The translations under genes were made by a program, and so were the position numbers. This document shows positions 1 to 9,067 of a stretch of 32,057 nucleotides of DNA, in pieces. The first letter of the stretch is position 1, and every line of letters starts with the position of its first letter. Source of the DNA: Fidelibacterota bacterium (GTDB lineage Bacteria > Fidelibacterota > UBA2242 > JAOZSR01); the NCBI GenBank assembly GCA_029939575.1, contig JAOZSR010000038.1, forward strand, positions 1 through 32,057, in the 5' to 3' direction. Below the pieces are notes generated by a model. It saw only the letters and a list, made by a program, of their open reading frames with translations, ran no database searches and was not told where the DNA came from.

Positions 1-574
1 TGTTTTCATCCGTAACGATCACATATGTAATATTGTTTTGCCTCATCAAATCCACTACATTTACTAACTTTTCATCTAAACTTACAGTTATGGGATTTTT
101 TGTTATAATATCTTTTACAAGGACCATTTTATTTACTTTTATGTTTGTTTCTTCCAAAAAACTATAAAAGTCAGATTTATTTGAAAATTCTTTTAGATTT
201 TCACCATAATCCCTTGCAACACGTGCAAATGCACTTAAAGATTTAAGATATAAATTAGATCCGATATTACTTGTTAAAAGAATGAAAAACAGATCCACCT
301 TTTCATTATTAATATCAAAGGGTGTTTTTAATTTGACAATTGCTAATATTAAATCATTAAAATTTTCAAGTCGCCCATGAGGTATAGAAATTCCATGAGG
401 TAGAATTGTATAGCCTAACTTGTCCCTTTTGATAAAGGCATTAAAAATATCGTCGGATTTTAAATCAAACTTTTCTGAAACTGAATCTGCAATCAATTTA
501 TAAAGTTCTTCATGATTTTTGACTTCTATATTCCAAAAAATTAAATCTTTGTTGAGCAGGCTTGCAAGCTTCAT
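1..574 (-). CDS. PTS EIIA (fructose/PtsN-type) domain protein with C-terminal CBS domain, partial at 3' end
   Basis: The reading frame is open from an ATG at 574 to the left edge of the window (191 codons, no stop), so the C-terminus is missing. Residues 1-145 or so match a PTS EIIA type-2 domain; the phosphorylatable His is H66 in the motif GISIPHGRLE. From about residue 150 the chain changes to a CBS domain (VKDIITKNPITVSLDEKLV, then NNITYVIVTDEN), normally found as pairs that bind adenine nucleotides, so a second CBS is expected beyond the edge. A GGAG ribosome-binding site lies 8 bases before the start, and a good promoter precedes it (614-642). EIIA domains outside sugar transport usually act as regulators that are phosphorylated through HPr; with CBS the protein could couple phosphorylation to energy charge. 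That role is inference; no EI, HPr or EIIBC is in view. Confidence 0.85.
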   Translation of the reverse strand, partial: MKLASLLNKDLIFWNIEVKNHEELYKLIADSVSEKFDLKSDDIFNAFIKRDKLGYTILPHGISIPHGRLENFNDLILAIVKLKTPFDINNEKVDLFFILLTSNIGSNLYLKSLSAFARVARDYGENLKEFSNKSDFYSFLEETNIKVNKMVLVKDIITKNPITVSLDEKLVNVVDLMRQNNITYVIVTDEN

Positions 575-613
575 ATTTTTTTCTCCACATTTTTTAGATT
601 CTAACTGTTTAAA

Positions 614-642
614 ATTATAAACAATGAAAAAATCATAATCAA
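614..642 (-). promoter_or_regulatory. sigma70-type promoter for the PTS IIA/CBS gene
   Basis: Reading the minus strand, TTGATT (642-637) and a perfect TATAAT (619-614) are separated by exactly 17 bases (636-620). The -10 box ends 39 bases upstream of the ATG at 574, leaving room for a short leader with the GGAG site. This is the best promoter match I found in the window. Confidence 0.65.
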
Positions 643-913
643 GATCAAATCTTTGAGGTTTCTATGAATAATATGATTCATTTTAACAACTTGAAAATTT
701 ACTGATTCTTTATAGTTTTACCAAATTTTGAGGGAACATGCTGAAAATAAACAAGTTGTTGTGAATAATTATTATATTTTCATTCTTTGCAACCAAAATA
801 TTCAACAATTTCTTTCCAAAATACCAACTTTTTTACTTTGAGTTCTTTGTAATATTTGTGATTAAATTTTGATTAATATATTGTTTATAATAGAAATAGT
901 GATTAACAACTTA

Positions 914-949
914 ACTTATGAGGGTTGCAGTTAACAACCCTCTATAAGT
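914..949 (-). terminator. stem-loop downstream of the outer-membrane protein gene
   Basis: An inverted repeat pairs 914-927 (ACTTATGAGGGTTG) with 935-949 (CAACCCTCTATAAGT); the arms match except for one bulged base, around a 7-base loop. It starts 16 bases after the stop of the minus-strand gene ending at 966. The following minus-strand sequence is only moderately T-rich, so it may be an imperfect intrinsic terminator or a 3' end stabiliser. Confidence 0.6.
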
Positions 950-965
950 CATAAAAATATTAAAT

Positions 966-2306
966 CTAAAAAACAAGTGATTGTCCCATAGAAAAGACCA
1001 TACCTCTTGCATTATTAAACATTCCGCCTGTTTGAGAAAAGCCAAAATCAAAAGTATAATGTTTAAAATTCAAACCGGATCCAATTCCCCATTGAAATTC
1101 CTGCTTTCCACCAAAAGAAAATCCTAATCTTATGGGAAATACTTTTGCCGGCTTATATTCACATGCCAATGATAATTGTGGTGTTGTACTAATTCCGATA
1201 TCTTCACTAAAATATTGTCTGAAATTTGTGAATAATTTCAAATTTTCTAACACATCATACTGAAATCCAAGCAATAAATAGGCTGGGTATTTTGTAATAA
1301 AATTATCTCCGGCTATAGTTGTATCTACTTCAAGTCCTTCTTTAAAAAGTGAATCCATTTTTACCATTTTCAGGTCATCCATAAGGTCTTTAGATGCGAT
1401 TTCATTATAATAAGTTAATTCTTTAATGATTACATCTTTACCCTCGTAAATCCCAAGTCCAAATTTACCCCAGGTAATATTCCCAAATAAATTATTTAAT
1501 GATAAATTGGCTTTCATTTTTTTATTAATCTCAGTTGAAATTCCAAAGTCAAGAGCAAAGCCAAGACCACCTGCGGCAACTTTTGCTAAAATATCACCCT
1601 GAATAGTACTTAATCCTAAGTTTGTAGTATCCATCGTAATCGTAGCATTCATTTTCTCAAAATCTGTATAACCAAGACCGCCTAAAACTTTTATTGCTCC
1701 ACCTACACATAATTTATTAATATATGGAATATCAACCTTAATTTCACGTCCATGAGCCAGTGAAGTAACCAATACTCCCCTATATTGTGCATCCAGATTA
1801 CTCAAATCAATCGGTACACCAAATTCATTCCCGTTAAAAACAAAATCAAATATTCCTTTTGGCATAACTATGTCGCCGGCAATCTCTGCACCCATGGAAA
1901 ATGCCCATCTTCCAATAGAAAGATTTATTATTTCGGCCTGAATTAATTGATCAAAAAATATTCCATCGTCCGGAAATTTATCCAAAAGTGCATCCTTATC
2001 GGATTGTTCAAGATGCTTACCTGTTAAAAAATCCTGGAAAATAAAATTAGGCGAAATTGTACTGTTATTCAGATAAACGTTTGGAAAACCAATGATGGGA
2101 AGTATCCCAAAATTCATAGTAAATTTTGGATTATCACTAAATCCCAGATTAGCCGGGTTCCAGCCAAGAACTCGCCCGCCACGAGCCTGGGTAGCATAAG
2201 TATTTGCTAAGGATATACTTCTTGGATTTAAAAAGTATTGTCCAAATAATCCGGAAATATTTATAGTTATAATTAATAATAAGACAATTATTTTATATTT
2301 TTTCAT
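966..2306 (-). CDS. exported outer-membrane beta-barrel protein, function unknown
   Basis: The 446-residue product begins with a classic signal peptide (MKKYKIIVLLLIITINISG, probable cleavage after GLFG). It continues with the motif 'S-I-S-L-A-N-T-Y-A-T ... W-N-P-A-N-L-G', which is typical of PorV/PorQ- or FadL-like barrels of the Bacteroidota and relatives. Alternating hydrophobic strands run to a C-terminal phenylalanine (SLVF), the usual end of a barrel recognised by BamA. I chose the ATG at 2306 over one at 2330 because AGGGAG lies 6 bases upstream of it and the earlier ATG would add a charged stretch before the signal peptide. The ribosome-binding site overlaps the stop of the preceding lipoprotein gene, so the two are probably co-translated and may form a surface complex (inference). 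No enzymatic motif is visible. Exact family not assigned. Confidence 0.8.
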   Translation of the reverse strand: MKKYKIIVLLLIITINISGLFGQYFLNPRSISLANTYATQARGGRVLGWNPANLGFSDNPKFTMNFGILPIIGFPNVYLNNSTISPNFIFQDFLTGKHLEQSDKDALLDKFPDDGIFFDQLIQAEIINLSIGRWAFSMGAEIAGDIVMPKGIFDFVFNGNEFGVPIDLSNLDAQYRGVLVTSLAHGREIKVDIPYINKLCVGGAIKVLGGLGYTDFEKMNATITMDTTNLGLSTIQGDILAKVAAGGLGFALDFGISTEINKKMKANLSLNNLFGNITWGKFGLGIYEGKDVIIKELTYYNEIASKDLMDDLKMVKMDSLFKEGLEVDTTIAGDNFITKYPAYLLLGFQYDVLENLKLFTNFRQYFSEDIGISTTPQLSLACEYKPAKVFPIRLGFSFGGKQEFQWGIGSGLNFKHYTFDFGFSQTGGMFNNARGMVFSMGQSLVF

Positions 2307-2312
2307 CTCTAT

Positions 2313-2318
2313 CTCCCT
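2313..2318 (-). promoter_or_regulatory. ribosome-binding site that fixes the start of the barrel gene and overlaps the upstream stop
   Basis: AGGGAG on the minus strand (2318-2313) is 6 bases before the ATG at 2306 and overlaps the TAG stop (2319-2317) of the lipoprotein gene. It supports 2306 as the real start and implies translational coupling. Confidence 0.65.
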
Positions 2319-5301
2319 ACTCTTCTTCATCGTCGTTACCGGTTATTTCCTGAATATCCACTTTAGCCCTGATTATTCCATACATAAAGATGGACAGAGA
2401 ATCACTTTTATATAAGGTTGATGGTTCGCCATCATCTCTACCAAGTAATTCAACTACAGGCTTGATATATAATGAATCCTGAAATAAATCAAATTTATCT
2501 TCAGTAATACTGATTTCATCATCTGCCTGCCCTGGAAGAAGTTCTATTTTTAATAATGTGTCAGGTAATATTGATGATCCAAGATCAAAATAGAGAGTAT
2601 CTTTAGCTGCCAACAATAAGACTTTTGCCCCGAAATCGAATTCATTATTTGTGCTTGTACCAATTACAATAGATTCAATCAGGTCAATACCGGTTATATC
2701 TCCACTGACTTTAGAAAAATTCAAACTGTCTAACTTTGCTCCCTCTTCAATAGACAGAATCAATGGCACAAGTATTTCCATTTTGCCCTGAACGTATTGT
2801 TCAGTTGTAATATTTCCATATCCTCCAATTTTCGCACTTCCATAAGCAATAATCATTGATGGTTTTATATTTATTAAGTCTTGAGCATCAGGAATAGAAA
2901 TTTCTTTTGTTGCATCATCATCTGAGATAATTGTATGGTTAATAACTTTTTTTACAGTATCCCCGTCTTCATTAAAAGCTTCAAGAGTTAAATTGAGAAA
3001 TAAATCTATTCCAATATTTGAATCAAAATTCAATGCAATTTGCACATCACCAAGATTAATATCTTTCATTTCATCAGGGAATTCCGGCAATTCAGTTTCA
3101 ACAGAATCAATGTCAATTGAAACAGTGTCAATAAATCCAGACACCTGGGAAAATCCCAAATCCACAAGACTAACAATTACTTCAATATTCTGTCCAAATT
3201 CAAGTGTCATTTCTTTATCAGAAGGAATTGTAATATTAGAGGAGTAATTAACAAATTGAGTATCAGCTTCCATATCTAATTCCATATCAATCTGATAACC
3301 ATTCAAATCAATAATTTCTTTTAATGTATCTTCAGGTGAATCCGGAAGTTGCATTGAATGAACTAATGGTGCTCCTGTGATCTGGTCAACAATTTCATCA
3401 ATTTTGAACTGAATATTAGCCTGGGCCTGAATGTTATTTATTATTTTCAATTCCAATTGACCTTTAAAGAATTTTGCCACATCAATTTTTGTAGCCTGTA
3501 CTAACCCAATACTGCTTTGCTCATTTATCGGTTCCTGGTTAAAAAATCCTGTAACACTTGTAAATGAAAGATCAGAGACCACAATATCTATCTTAATCGA
3601 ATCAAGTAAATTAAAAGTAGCGGTTTCATCACTTGGAATCGCTACTATTGTTTCATAAGTAATATTTTGTCTAAAACTATCTGCTGATACATTTACTGTA
3701 TTTGGTCGGAGAAAATAGTTAGCAAGATCAATTTCAATTACTGCCGGTTGTGAATGGGTCAAATCAATTTCATTATAGGAAATGGAATTTTCACCAGCAT
3801 CAAAAAATTCCGGGATAGCAAGACTTAATTTTGGAACTCCAATATCAGTTTGATTTACATTATTCAAAATTGATATCGTCATAGTTCCGCTTTTTATTAC
3901 TGCTTCAGTAATTTTTGAATCAGAAGAAATATCTATCTCACCTGATTCAATAATTGGATCCTGTTTTACTTTTCCTGTAAATTCCGCAAATGTAATCTGC
4001 TCACCAGTGTTCAATCCAAATAATAAAATTTCAACCCCAACACCGTTTAATTCTGATACTGTAACGCGGTTAGGATCAGTATCTTCAGTTACAACTCTGT
4101 AGTCATACTCAACTTTTTGGTCATTAATATCCATTACAAGATATTTATCAATCAACGGAAAATCATTGTTCGAGGCCTGATTCGCAGATAAATTAATTTC
4201 ATGTGAAAAATAGCCACTGCCGTCAATATTATCAGCAATTGAATAGATATTGAGATAAAGTGTAGAATTAATCGGAAGATCATTAGCAATATTTATAGCC
4301 AGAGTACCTTCAAGGATTTTTGCGCTTTTGACCTTATTTTCTGAATCTGCCAATTCTATAACTCCTGTTGTATCAATTTCCTGTGAAGGAACAATAGCAT
4401 CTGCAGATACAACTTCCAGGCTTTTTGCTTCAACCTGTACCACAAAAGAGGATTCTCTTGTACTTGAATTATTTATTACTATCGCATCACCGGATCCACA
4501 AATTGCACCTGATATCTGGACAATGATATCACTGGGCAATGTCTTATTTGTCAGAGAAATAGTTCGTTCGGCTGAATTACCAGGCATTATTCCAACATCC
4601 CAGACTGCTTTGGCAGAATCATCATCGGTTCCATAAAGTGTTGTAGAATCTGCACCAAGCAATCTAATAGTAATATCATATCCAAGTTCAATTACCAGGT
4701 CATTTACTATATTAATGCTCAAATAACCATCTGAAAAAACCGCATTATCAAAATCATCAAATTTAATATCTCTGTATATTGTAGGTATTCCTTCACCCTG
4801 AGAAATTGTAGCTGATGCACCTTCGGGAACTATATCCATATCCACAATATCTGTAAATTTGACTGGCGCTGTCTCAATTGGATCAGTATCGTTTAAACTA
4901 ATTTTACCTAGTTTTGAAGATATAACCTGTTCAATTGGATCTACACCTACTGTATCAAAACCTGATGTATAATTTTTATTTGTTCCACCAACTGTAACAT
5001 CATCAACATTTTGTGAAAATGATTCATTAATATCATCAATTTCTAATTGGTCGCCAACTTCAACTTTTTCAATTTTTTTTGAGGTATCCTGAAAAGCAAA
5101 AATCGAGTCTCCGTCAAATTCAATTTTGACAAATGGAGAATCAGCCAATGCTTTTACATCCTCTACTTTTACAGTAAGGTTAATAAGTGGGGCACTTAAT
5201 TCAACATCCCAGGTTGGAATATCAGATTTATCAGGGATTTTCATTGTACAACTACTTAATATAAGAGTAGTTATAATCATTCCTGCAATTATTTTTTTCA
5301 T
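2317..5301 (-). CDS. large repeat-containing lipoprotein, function unknown
   Basis: The 994-residue product starts with a short signal sequence and a lipobox (ILSSC, Cys18), so it should be lipid-anchored and, next to a barrel gene, probably at the outer membrane. The rest is acidic, beta-rich and almost free of cysteine. A motif of the form G-x-L-x-I-x-I-x-N-x-(L/I) recurs near residues 192, 332, 472, 614 and about 750, giving a period close to 140 residues. A second motif (F-x-x-V-x-G-F or close variants) recurs near 436, 579, 715 and in the last third. This suggests at least five tandem Ig-like or similar beta domains, as in adhesins or surface scaffolds; that fold is inference. A GGAG site lies 5 bases before the ATG. 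The stop codon is inside the ribosome-binding site of the next gene. No known family was recognised. Confidence 0.85.
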   Translation of the reverse strand: MKKIIAGMIITTLILSSCTMKIPDKSDIPTWDVELSAPLINLTVKVEDVKALADSPFVKIEFDGDSIFAFQDTSKKIEKVEVGDQLEIDDINESFSQNVDDVTVGGTNKNYTSGFDTVGVDPIEQVISSKLGKISLNDTDPIETAPVKFTDIVDMDIVPEGASATISQGEGIPTIYRDIKFDDFDNAVFSDGYLSINIVNDLVIELGYDITIRLLGADSTTLYGTDDDSAKAVWDVGIMPGNSAERTISLTNKTLPSDIIVQISGAICGSGDAIVINNSSTRESSFVVQVEAKSLEVVSADAIVPSQEIDTTGVIELADSENKVKSAKILEGTLAINIANDLPINSTLYLNIYSIADNIDGSGYFSHEINLSANQASNNDFPLIDKYLVMDINDQKVEYDYRVVTEDTDPNRVTVSELNGVGVEILLFGLNTGEQITFAEFTGKVKQDPIIESGEIDISSDSKITEAVIKSGTMTISILNNVNQTDIGVPKLSLAIPEFFDAGENSISYNEIDLTHSQPAVIEIDLANYFLRPNTVNVSADSFRQNITYETIVAIPSDETATFNLLDSIKIDIVVSDLSFTSVTGFFNQEPINEQSSIGLVQATKIDVAKFFKGQLELKIINNIQAQANIQFKIDEIVDQITGAPLVHSMQLPDSPEDTLKEIIDLNGYQIDMELDMEADTQFVNYSSNITIPSDKEMTLEFGQNIEVIVSLVDLGFSQVSGFIDTVSIDIDSVETELPEFPDEMKDINLGDVQIALNFDSNIGIDLFLNLTLEAFNEDGDTVKKVINHTIISDDDATKEISIPDAQDLINIKPSMIIAYGSAKIGGYGNITTEQYVQGKMEILVPLILSIEEGAKLDSLNFSKVSGDITGIDLIESIVIGTSTNNEFDFGAKVLLLAAKDTLYFDLGSSILPDTLLKIELLPGQADDEISITEDKFDLFQDSLYIKPVVELLGRDDGEPSTLYKSDSLSIFMYGIIRAKVDIQEITGNDDEEE

Positions 5302-5349
5302 TTAATCTCCATTTTGTAAAATTAAAAAAACTATTAACCAATATAAGAG

Positions 5350-5442
5350 TTACATTCATAATGTAATGTGATGTAGTTCAACAAAATTTACTCTTCTTTT
5401 CAAAAAAAAACTTTCGCTCCATAATTTTCGTATCACATTACA
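5350..5442. repeat. paired inverted 11-mers and small palindrome upstream of the lipoprotein gene
   Basis: In the 238-bp gap between dxs and the lipoprotein gene, TGTAATGTGAT (5362-5372) reappears as its exact reverse complement (5432-5442). The left copy also overlaps a perfect 7-bp palindrome, TTACATT-cat-AATGTAA (5350-5366). The elements sit 50-140 bp upstream of the lipoprotein ATG, where a promoter is expected. They may be paired binding sites for a regulator, or chance in AT-rich DNA. I see no convincing terminator for dxs in this gap. Confidence 0.35.
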
Positions 5443-5539
5443 AGAATTTCATTAATTTTATAATGTTTTCATATTATTAGCAAAATAACATAATAAACGC
5501 TAAAACAGGGTAAACGATTCAAAGTTGATTTTTTTTACA

Positions 5540-7435
5540 TTAACTATTTTCCCTAATAAAGTTGGCAATACCCTCAGGCGACAAGCCTAATTTCTCTAAT
5601 AGAAATTTTCTTTTACCCTGTGGAATATATTCATCAGGTAAAGCGAGGCAATAAATTTTAGATTTAAGTTTAGATTTATTTAAATATTCGGTCAGCGTCA
5701 TGCCCATACCACCCATTATTGTGTTTTCTTCAACTGTAATAATTAATTTATGTTCTTTGGCAACCTGTAAAAACATTTCTTCATCAAAAGGTTTAATGAA
5801 TTTGGCATGAATGACTGTTGGTTTGATATTATCCTTTTCCAAAAATTTCAAAGAATCCAATGCATTATTTGTCATTACACCATTTGATATGATTGCAACA
5901 TTCTTCCCTTTTTTTAAAATTTCCCAGGCTCCGATTTCCAGGATTTTGTGTTTCCTATTTTCATCAAATTCGACACATGAATCTTTTGGATACCTAATGG
6001 CAAAGGGTTTGTCTTTTTGAGAAAAAGCGGTAAAAAACATATCACGCATCTCATTACCATTTCTGGGTGCCGCAATAATGATTTCGGGAATAGTGTTTAG
6101 AAAACTAAGGTCGTAAGCACCATGATGAGTGGGGCCATCAGCACCAACTACACCTGCTCGGTCCAAAGCAAAAACAACCGGCAGATGCTGCAAAGCAATA
6201 TCATGAAAAACATTATCATAGGCTCGTTGTAAAAATGTGGAATATATAGCTGCGACAGGCCGGGCTCCGCCAGCAGCTAATCCTGCCGCAAAAGTTACAG
6301 CATGGCCTTCTGCGATACCAACATCATAGTATCTATCTGGAAATTTGTCTGCATATTCTACTAGTCCGGTTCCATCTTTCATAGCTGCAGTAATAAGCAC
6401 TGTTTCCTTATATTTTTCCGCAAGTTCTATGGTAATTTTCCCAAAAGCTTCCAGAAACTGAAGATTATTTTCCTCTTTAACATCTTTGGCTTTTCCTGAA
6501 GTAATCGGACTTATACCATGGTATTTTGTGGGATCTTTTTCTGCTATTGGTAAGCCTTTACCCTTTTTGGTACGAATATGTAATAAAACCGGATAGTTCA
6601 GATTTTTTATATTTTCAAAAGTCATTATCAATTTATTAAGATCATGACCATTAATAGGTCCGTAATATCTTAAATTAAATTCTTCAAAAAATAATTTAGA
6701 CGATAGTAACTTTTTTATAGGCACTATTAATTTTGCTATTAGTTTCCGAAAAAATCTTGAACCCCGAGGTAAATTCTCCAGGAAATTCCAAACTCGATTT
6801 TTATAATAAATGTATTTTGGATTGCGTAGGATTTTGGTCAAATATTTTGAAATTGCTCCGACATTTGGAGATATTGACATTTCATTGTCGTTAAGAATAG
6901 TTAAAAATTGGCCATCAATGTTACATACATTGTTCATTCCTTCCAAGGCAAGTCCTCCGGTAAACGAACCATCTCCAATAATTGCAACAACGCGATTAGA
7001 TTCCTTTTTTAGGTTACGAGCTGCTACAAAACCAATTGCTGCAGAAATCGATGTACTGGCATGGCCTGCGCCAAATGCATCATACTCACTTTCATGAATT
7101 TTTAAAAAACCGCTAATGCCACCATACTGCCGTATAGTATTCATTTTATCTTTTCGACCTGTTAATACTTTGTGTGCATAGGCCTGGTGCCCGACGTCCC
7201 AGATAATTTTATCCTGTGGTGTATCAAAAACATAATGCATAGCCACAATAAGTTCTATTGTACCAAGGCTTGGAGCCAGATGGCCACCTGTTTTTTTGAC
7301 CGATTCAATGATAAAATGCCGTACTTCATCACAAAGAATATGTAATTCTTCAGATGAAAGAGATTTCATATCTGCCGGTTTATTTACTTTATCTAAAACT
7401 TTATATTGTCTAAAATTAGATTTTTCATTATCCAT
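5540..7435 (-). CDS. dxs: 1-deoxy-D-xylulose-5-phosphate synthase
   Basis: This cytoplasmic thiamine-diphosphate enzyme joins pyruvate and glyceraldehyde 3-phosphate to give DXP, the entry step of the MEP isoprenoid pathway and a thiamine precursor. The 631-residue length is normal. Visible landmarks: H83 in the GHQAYAHK motif, the ThDP/Mg signature GDGSFTGG (154-161) to NDNEMSISPN (182-191), the catalytic Glu of the transketolase-like domain in IAEGHAV (E376), and the DXS motif DGPTHHG near 433-439. The ATG follows the pdxT stop by one base, so the two genes are read from one message. The PdxS/PdxT route does not use DXP, so dxs here fits better with ispH, four genes upstream in the same unit, than with its immediate neighbour. 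No frameshift or missing catalytic residue. Confidence 0.97.
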   Translation of the reverse strand: MDNEKSNFRQYKVLDKVNKPADMKSLSSEELHILCDEVRHFIIESVKKTGGHLAPSLGTIELIVAMHYVFDTPQDKIIWDVGHQAYAHKVLTGRKDKMNTIRQYGGISGFLKIHESEYDAFGAGHASTSISAAIGFVAARNLKKESNRVVAIIGDGSFTGGLALEGMNNVCNIDGQFLTILNDNEMSISPNVGAISKYLTKILRNPKYIYYKNRVWNFLENLPRGSRFFRKLIAKLIVPIKKLLSSKLFFEEFNLRYYGPINGHDLNKLIMTFENIKNLNYPVLLHIRTKKGKGLPIAEKDPTKYHGISPITSGKAKDVKEENNLQFLEAFGKITIELAEKYKETVLITAAMKDGTGLVEYADKFPDRYYDVGIAEGHAVTFAAGLAAGGARPVAAIYSTFLQRAYDNVFHDIALQHLPVVFALDRAGVVGADGPTHHGAYDLSFLNTIPEIIIAAPRNGNEMRDMFFTAFSQKDKPFAIRYPKDSCVEFDENRKHKILEIGAWEILKKGKNVAIISNGVMTNNALDSLKFLEKDNIKPTVIHAKFIKPFDEEMFLQVAKEHKLIITVEENTIMGGMGMTLTEYLNKSKLKSKIYCLALPDEYIPQGKRKFLLEKLGLSPEGIANFIRENS

Positions 7436-7436
7436 G

Positions 7437-7997
7437 TTAACTCTTTTCTACTAATTCTATGAAATATTTATGAATTCTTAAGTCTTTCGTTAATTCCGGA
7501 TGGAAAGCAGATATCAAAATATTTTTGTATTTAAGAAGCACTGGTATATTTTCAAATTCTGACAGTACTTCTATTTCACTATTAATTAAAGAGAATTTTG
7601 GAGCTCGAATAAAAATCGCCGGAAATTTTTTATCAGAAAAACTTAATTTAATTTCCTTTTTAAAAGATTCAATCTGTCTTCCATAGGCATTACGAAAACC
7701 ATTAACCGGAATTTTCCCAAAGACTTTTACCCGTTCATCATCACAGGTTTCAGACAACAAAATAGCTCCGGCACAGGTTCCAAAAATTGGCCCGTTGAAA
7801 TTGATCAATTGTTGTCGCATACCAATCCGATCAATCAATTTTGTTATTGTCGTAGACTCTCCACCAGGCAATATCAAAGCTTTACATTGATTAATTTCTT
7901 CAGGATATCTGACAATAAAATTTTCACAATCCAAACTATTTAACATTTGTTGATGCTTAAAAAAAGCACCCTGTAATCCTAAAATTCCAATTTTCAT
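7437..7997 (-). CDS. pdxT: pyridoxal 5'-phosphate synthase glutaminase subunit PdxT
   Basis: PdxT hydrolyses glutamine and channels ammonia to PdxS, forming the PLP synthase complex. The 186-residue protein shows the class-I amidotransferase triad: nucleophile C75 in FGTCAGA, and H166 and E168 in SAFHPEL. The oxyanion-loop motif PGGESTT lies at 44-50. Length and motifs are typical. It follows pdxS after a 137-bp gap in the same direction, which is unusually loose for this pair. It ends one base before the dxs ATG. Confidence 0.96.
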   Translation of the reverse strand: MKIGILGLQGAFFKHQQMLNSLDCENFIVRYPEEINQCKALILPGGESTTITKLIDRIGMRQQLINFNGPIFGTCAGAILLSETCDDERVKVFGKIPVNGFRNAYGRQIESFKKEIKLSFSDKKFPAIFIRAPKFSLINSEIEVLSEFENIPVLLKYKNILISAFHPELTKDLRIHKYFIELVEKS

Positions 7998-8134
7998 TTA
8001 ATAATATTCTTTTCCAAATAATATCTACTATTACCCTATTCTACATACAAGATATACAATATATCAAATCAAATTAACTGTTTTTGATTAATTACTATGA
8101 TAACTTATGTAAAATAAAACCAATAAAATTTTAC

Positions 8135-9016
8135 TTACCAACCTCGGTTTGCCAGTTTTTCATTTTCTGATAATTCATTAATATCAATACCTTCCATAGC
8201 ATCTTTCAATCCTTCTGATACTTCTGCAACTTTTTTGGCATTATCAAAATATGTAGTAGCTGTAACAATTGCTTTGGCTCTTGCTGCTGGATCATTAGAT
8301 TTAAATATGCCGGAACCAACGAAAACAGTTTCAGCACCTAATTGCATCATTAATGAAGCATCAGCAGGAGTGGCAACACCACCTGCAGCAAAATTTGGTA
8401 CCGGAAGTTTACCGTCTTTGGCAACTTTTCTGACTAATTCAAAAGGAGCGCCCAGGTTCTTGGCCTCAGCCATTAATTCATCATCTGCTAATACTGTAAG
8501 TTTTTTAATATCTTTTTGCACCTGGCGCATATGACGTACAGCCTCAACAATATTTCCTGAACCTGCTTCACCTTTTGTTCGAATCATAGCAGCACCCTCG
8601 CCAATTCTTCTTAACGCTTCACCAAGATTTCGACATCCACATACAAAGGGAACTTGAAAATCATGTTTCCAAATATGGTTTTCTTCATCTGCCGGAGTTA
8701 ATACTTCACTTTCATCAATAAAATCTATTTCAAGGGATTCCAATACCTGGGCTTCAGCAAAATGACCAATTCTACATTTTGCCATCACCGGAATCGATAC
8801 AATATCCTGAATCTCTTTTATCATAGTTGGATTAGACATCCTTGCAATTCCGCCATCTGCTCTGATATCAGCTGGAATTCTCTCCAGAGCCATAACAGCA
8901 ACTGCGCCTGCATCTTCTGCAATTTTGGCCTGTTCCGCATTAGTAACATCCATAATCACACCGCCTTTTAACATTTCAGCAAGACCGACTTTAACATCAA
9001 AAGATTTTTTTTCCAT
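8135..9016 (-). CDS. pdxS: pyridoxal 5'-phosphate synthase lyase subunit PdxS
   Basis: PdxS condenses ribose 5-phosphate, glyceraldehyde 3-phosphate and ammonia from PdxT directly to PLP, in a dodecameric (beta/alpha)8 barrel. The 293 residues align along the whole family. The two active-site lysines are K80 ([10 protein letters not shown]) and K148 ([12 protein letters not shown]), matching K81 and K149 of the Bacillus enzyme. The phosphate-binding segments GGVATPADA and FVGSGIFKS are intact. An AAGGAG site lies 8 bases before the ATG. The gene starts 51 bp after ispH. The organism therefore makes B6 by the DXP-independent route. Confidence 0.97.
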   Translation of the reverse strand: MEKKSFDVKVGLAEMLKGGVIMDVTNAEQAKIAEDAGAVAVMALERIPADIRADGGIARMSNPTMIKEIQDIVSIPVMAKCRIGHFAEAQVLESLEIDFIDESEVLTPADEENHIWKHDFQVPFVCGCRNLGEALRRIGEGAAMIRTKGEAGSGNIVEAVRHMRQVQKDIKKLTVLADDELMAEAKNLGAPFELVRKVAKDGKLPVPNFAAGGVATPADASLMMQLGAETVFVGSGIFKSNDPAARAKAIVTATTYFDNAKKVAEVSEGLKDAMEGIDINELSENEKLANRGW

Positions 9017-9067
9017 TTTTTAAACTCCTTAATTCCTTATTTTTATTATTTTTTTAAAAATTTATTC

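Larger units (their letters stand above)
575..965. other. intergenic region between outer-membrane protein gene and PTS IIA/CBS gene
   Basis: This 391-bp AT-rich stretch lies between two minus-strand genes. It holds the transcription-end hairpin of the right-hand gene (914-949) and the promoter of the left-hand gene (614-642). Between these, 650-900, I see no convincing open frame or RNA structure. Confidence 0.6.

Noticed and set aside
2307-2330. Upstream ATG at 2330 as start of the barrel protein
   Set aside because: It would add eight charged residues before a complete signal peptide and overlap the upstream gene; the ATG at 2306 has the AGGGAG site.
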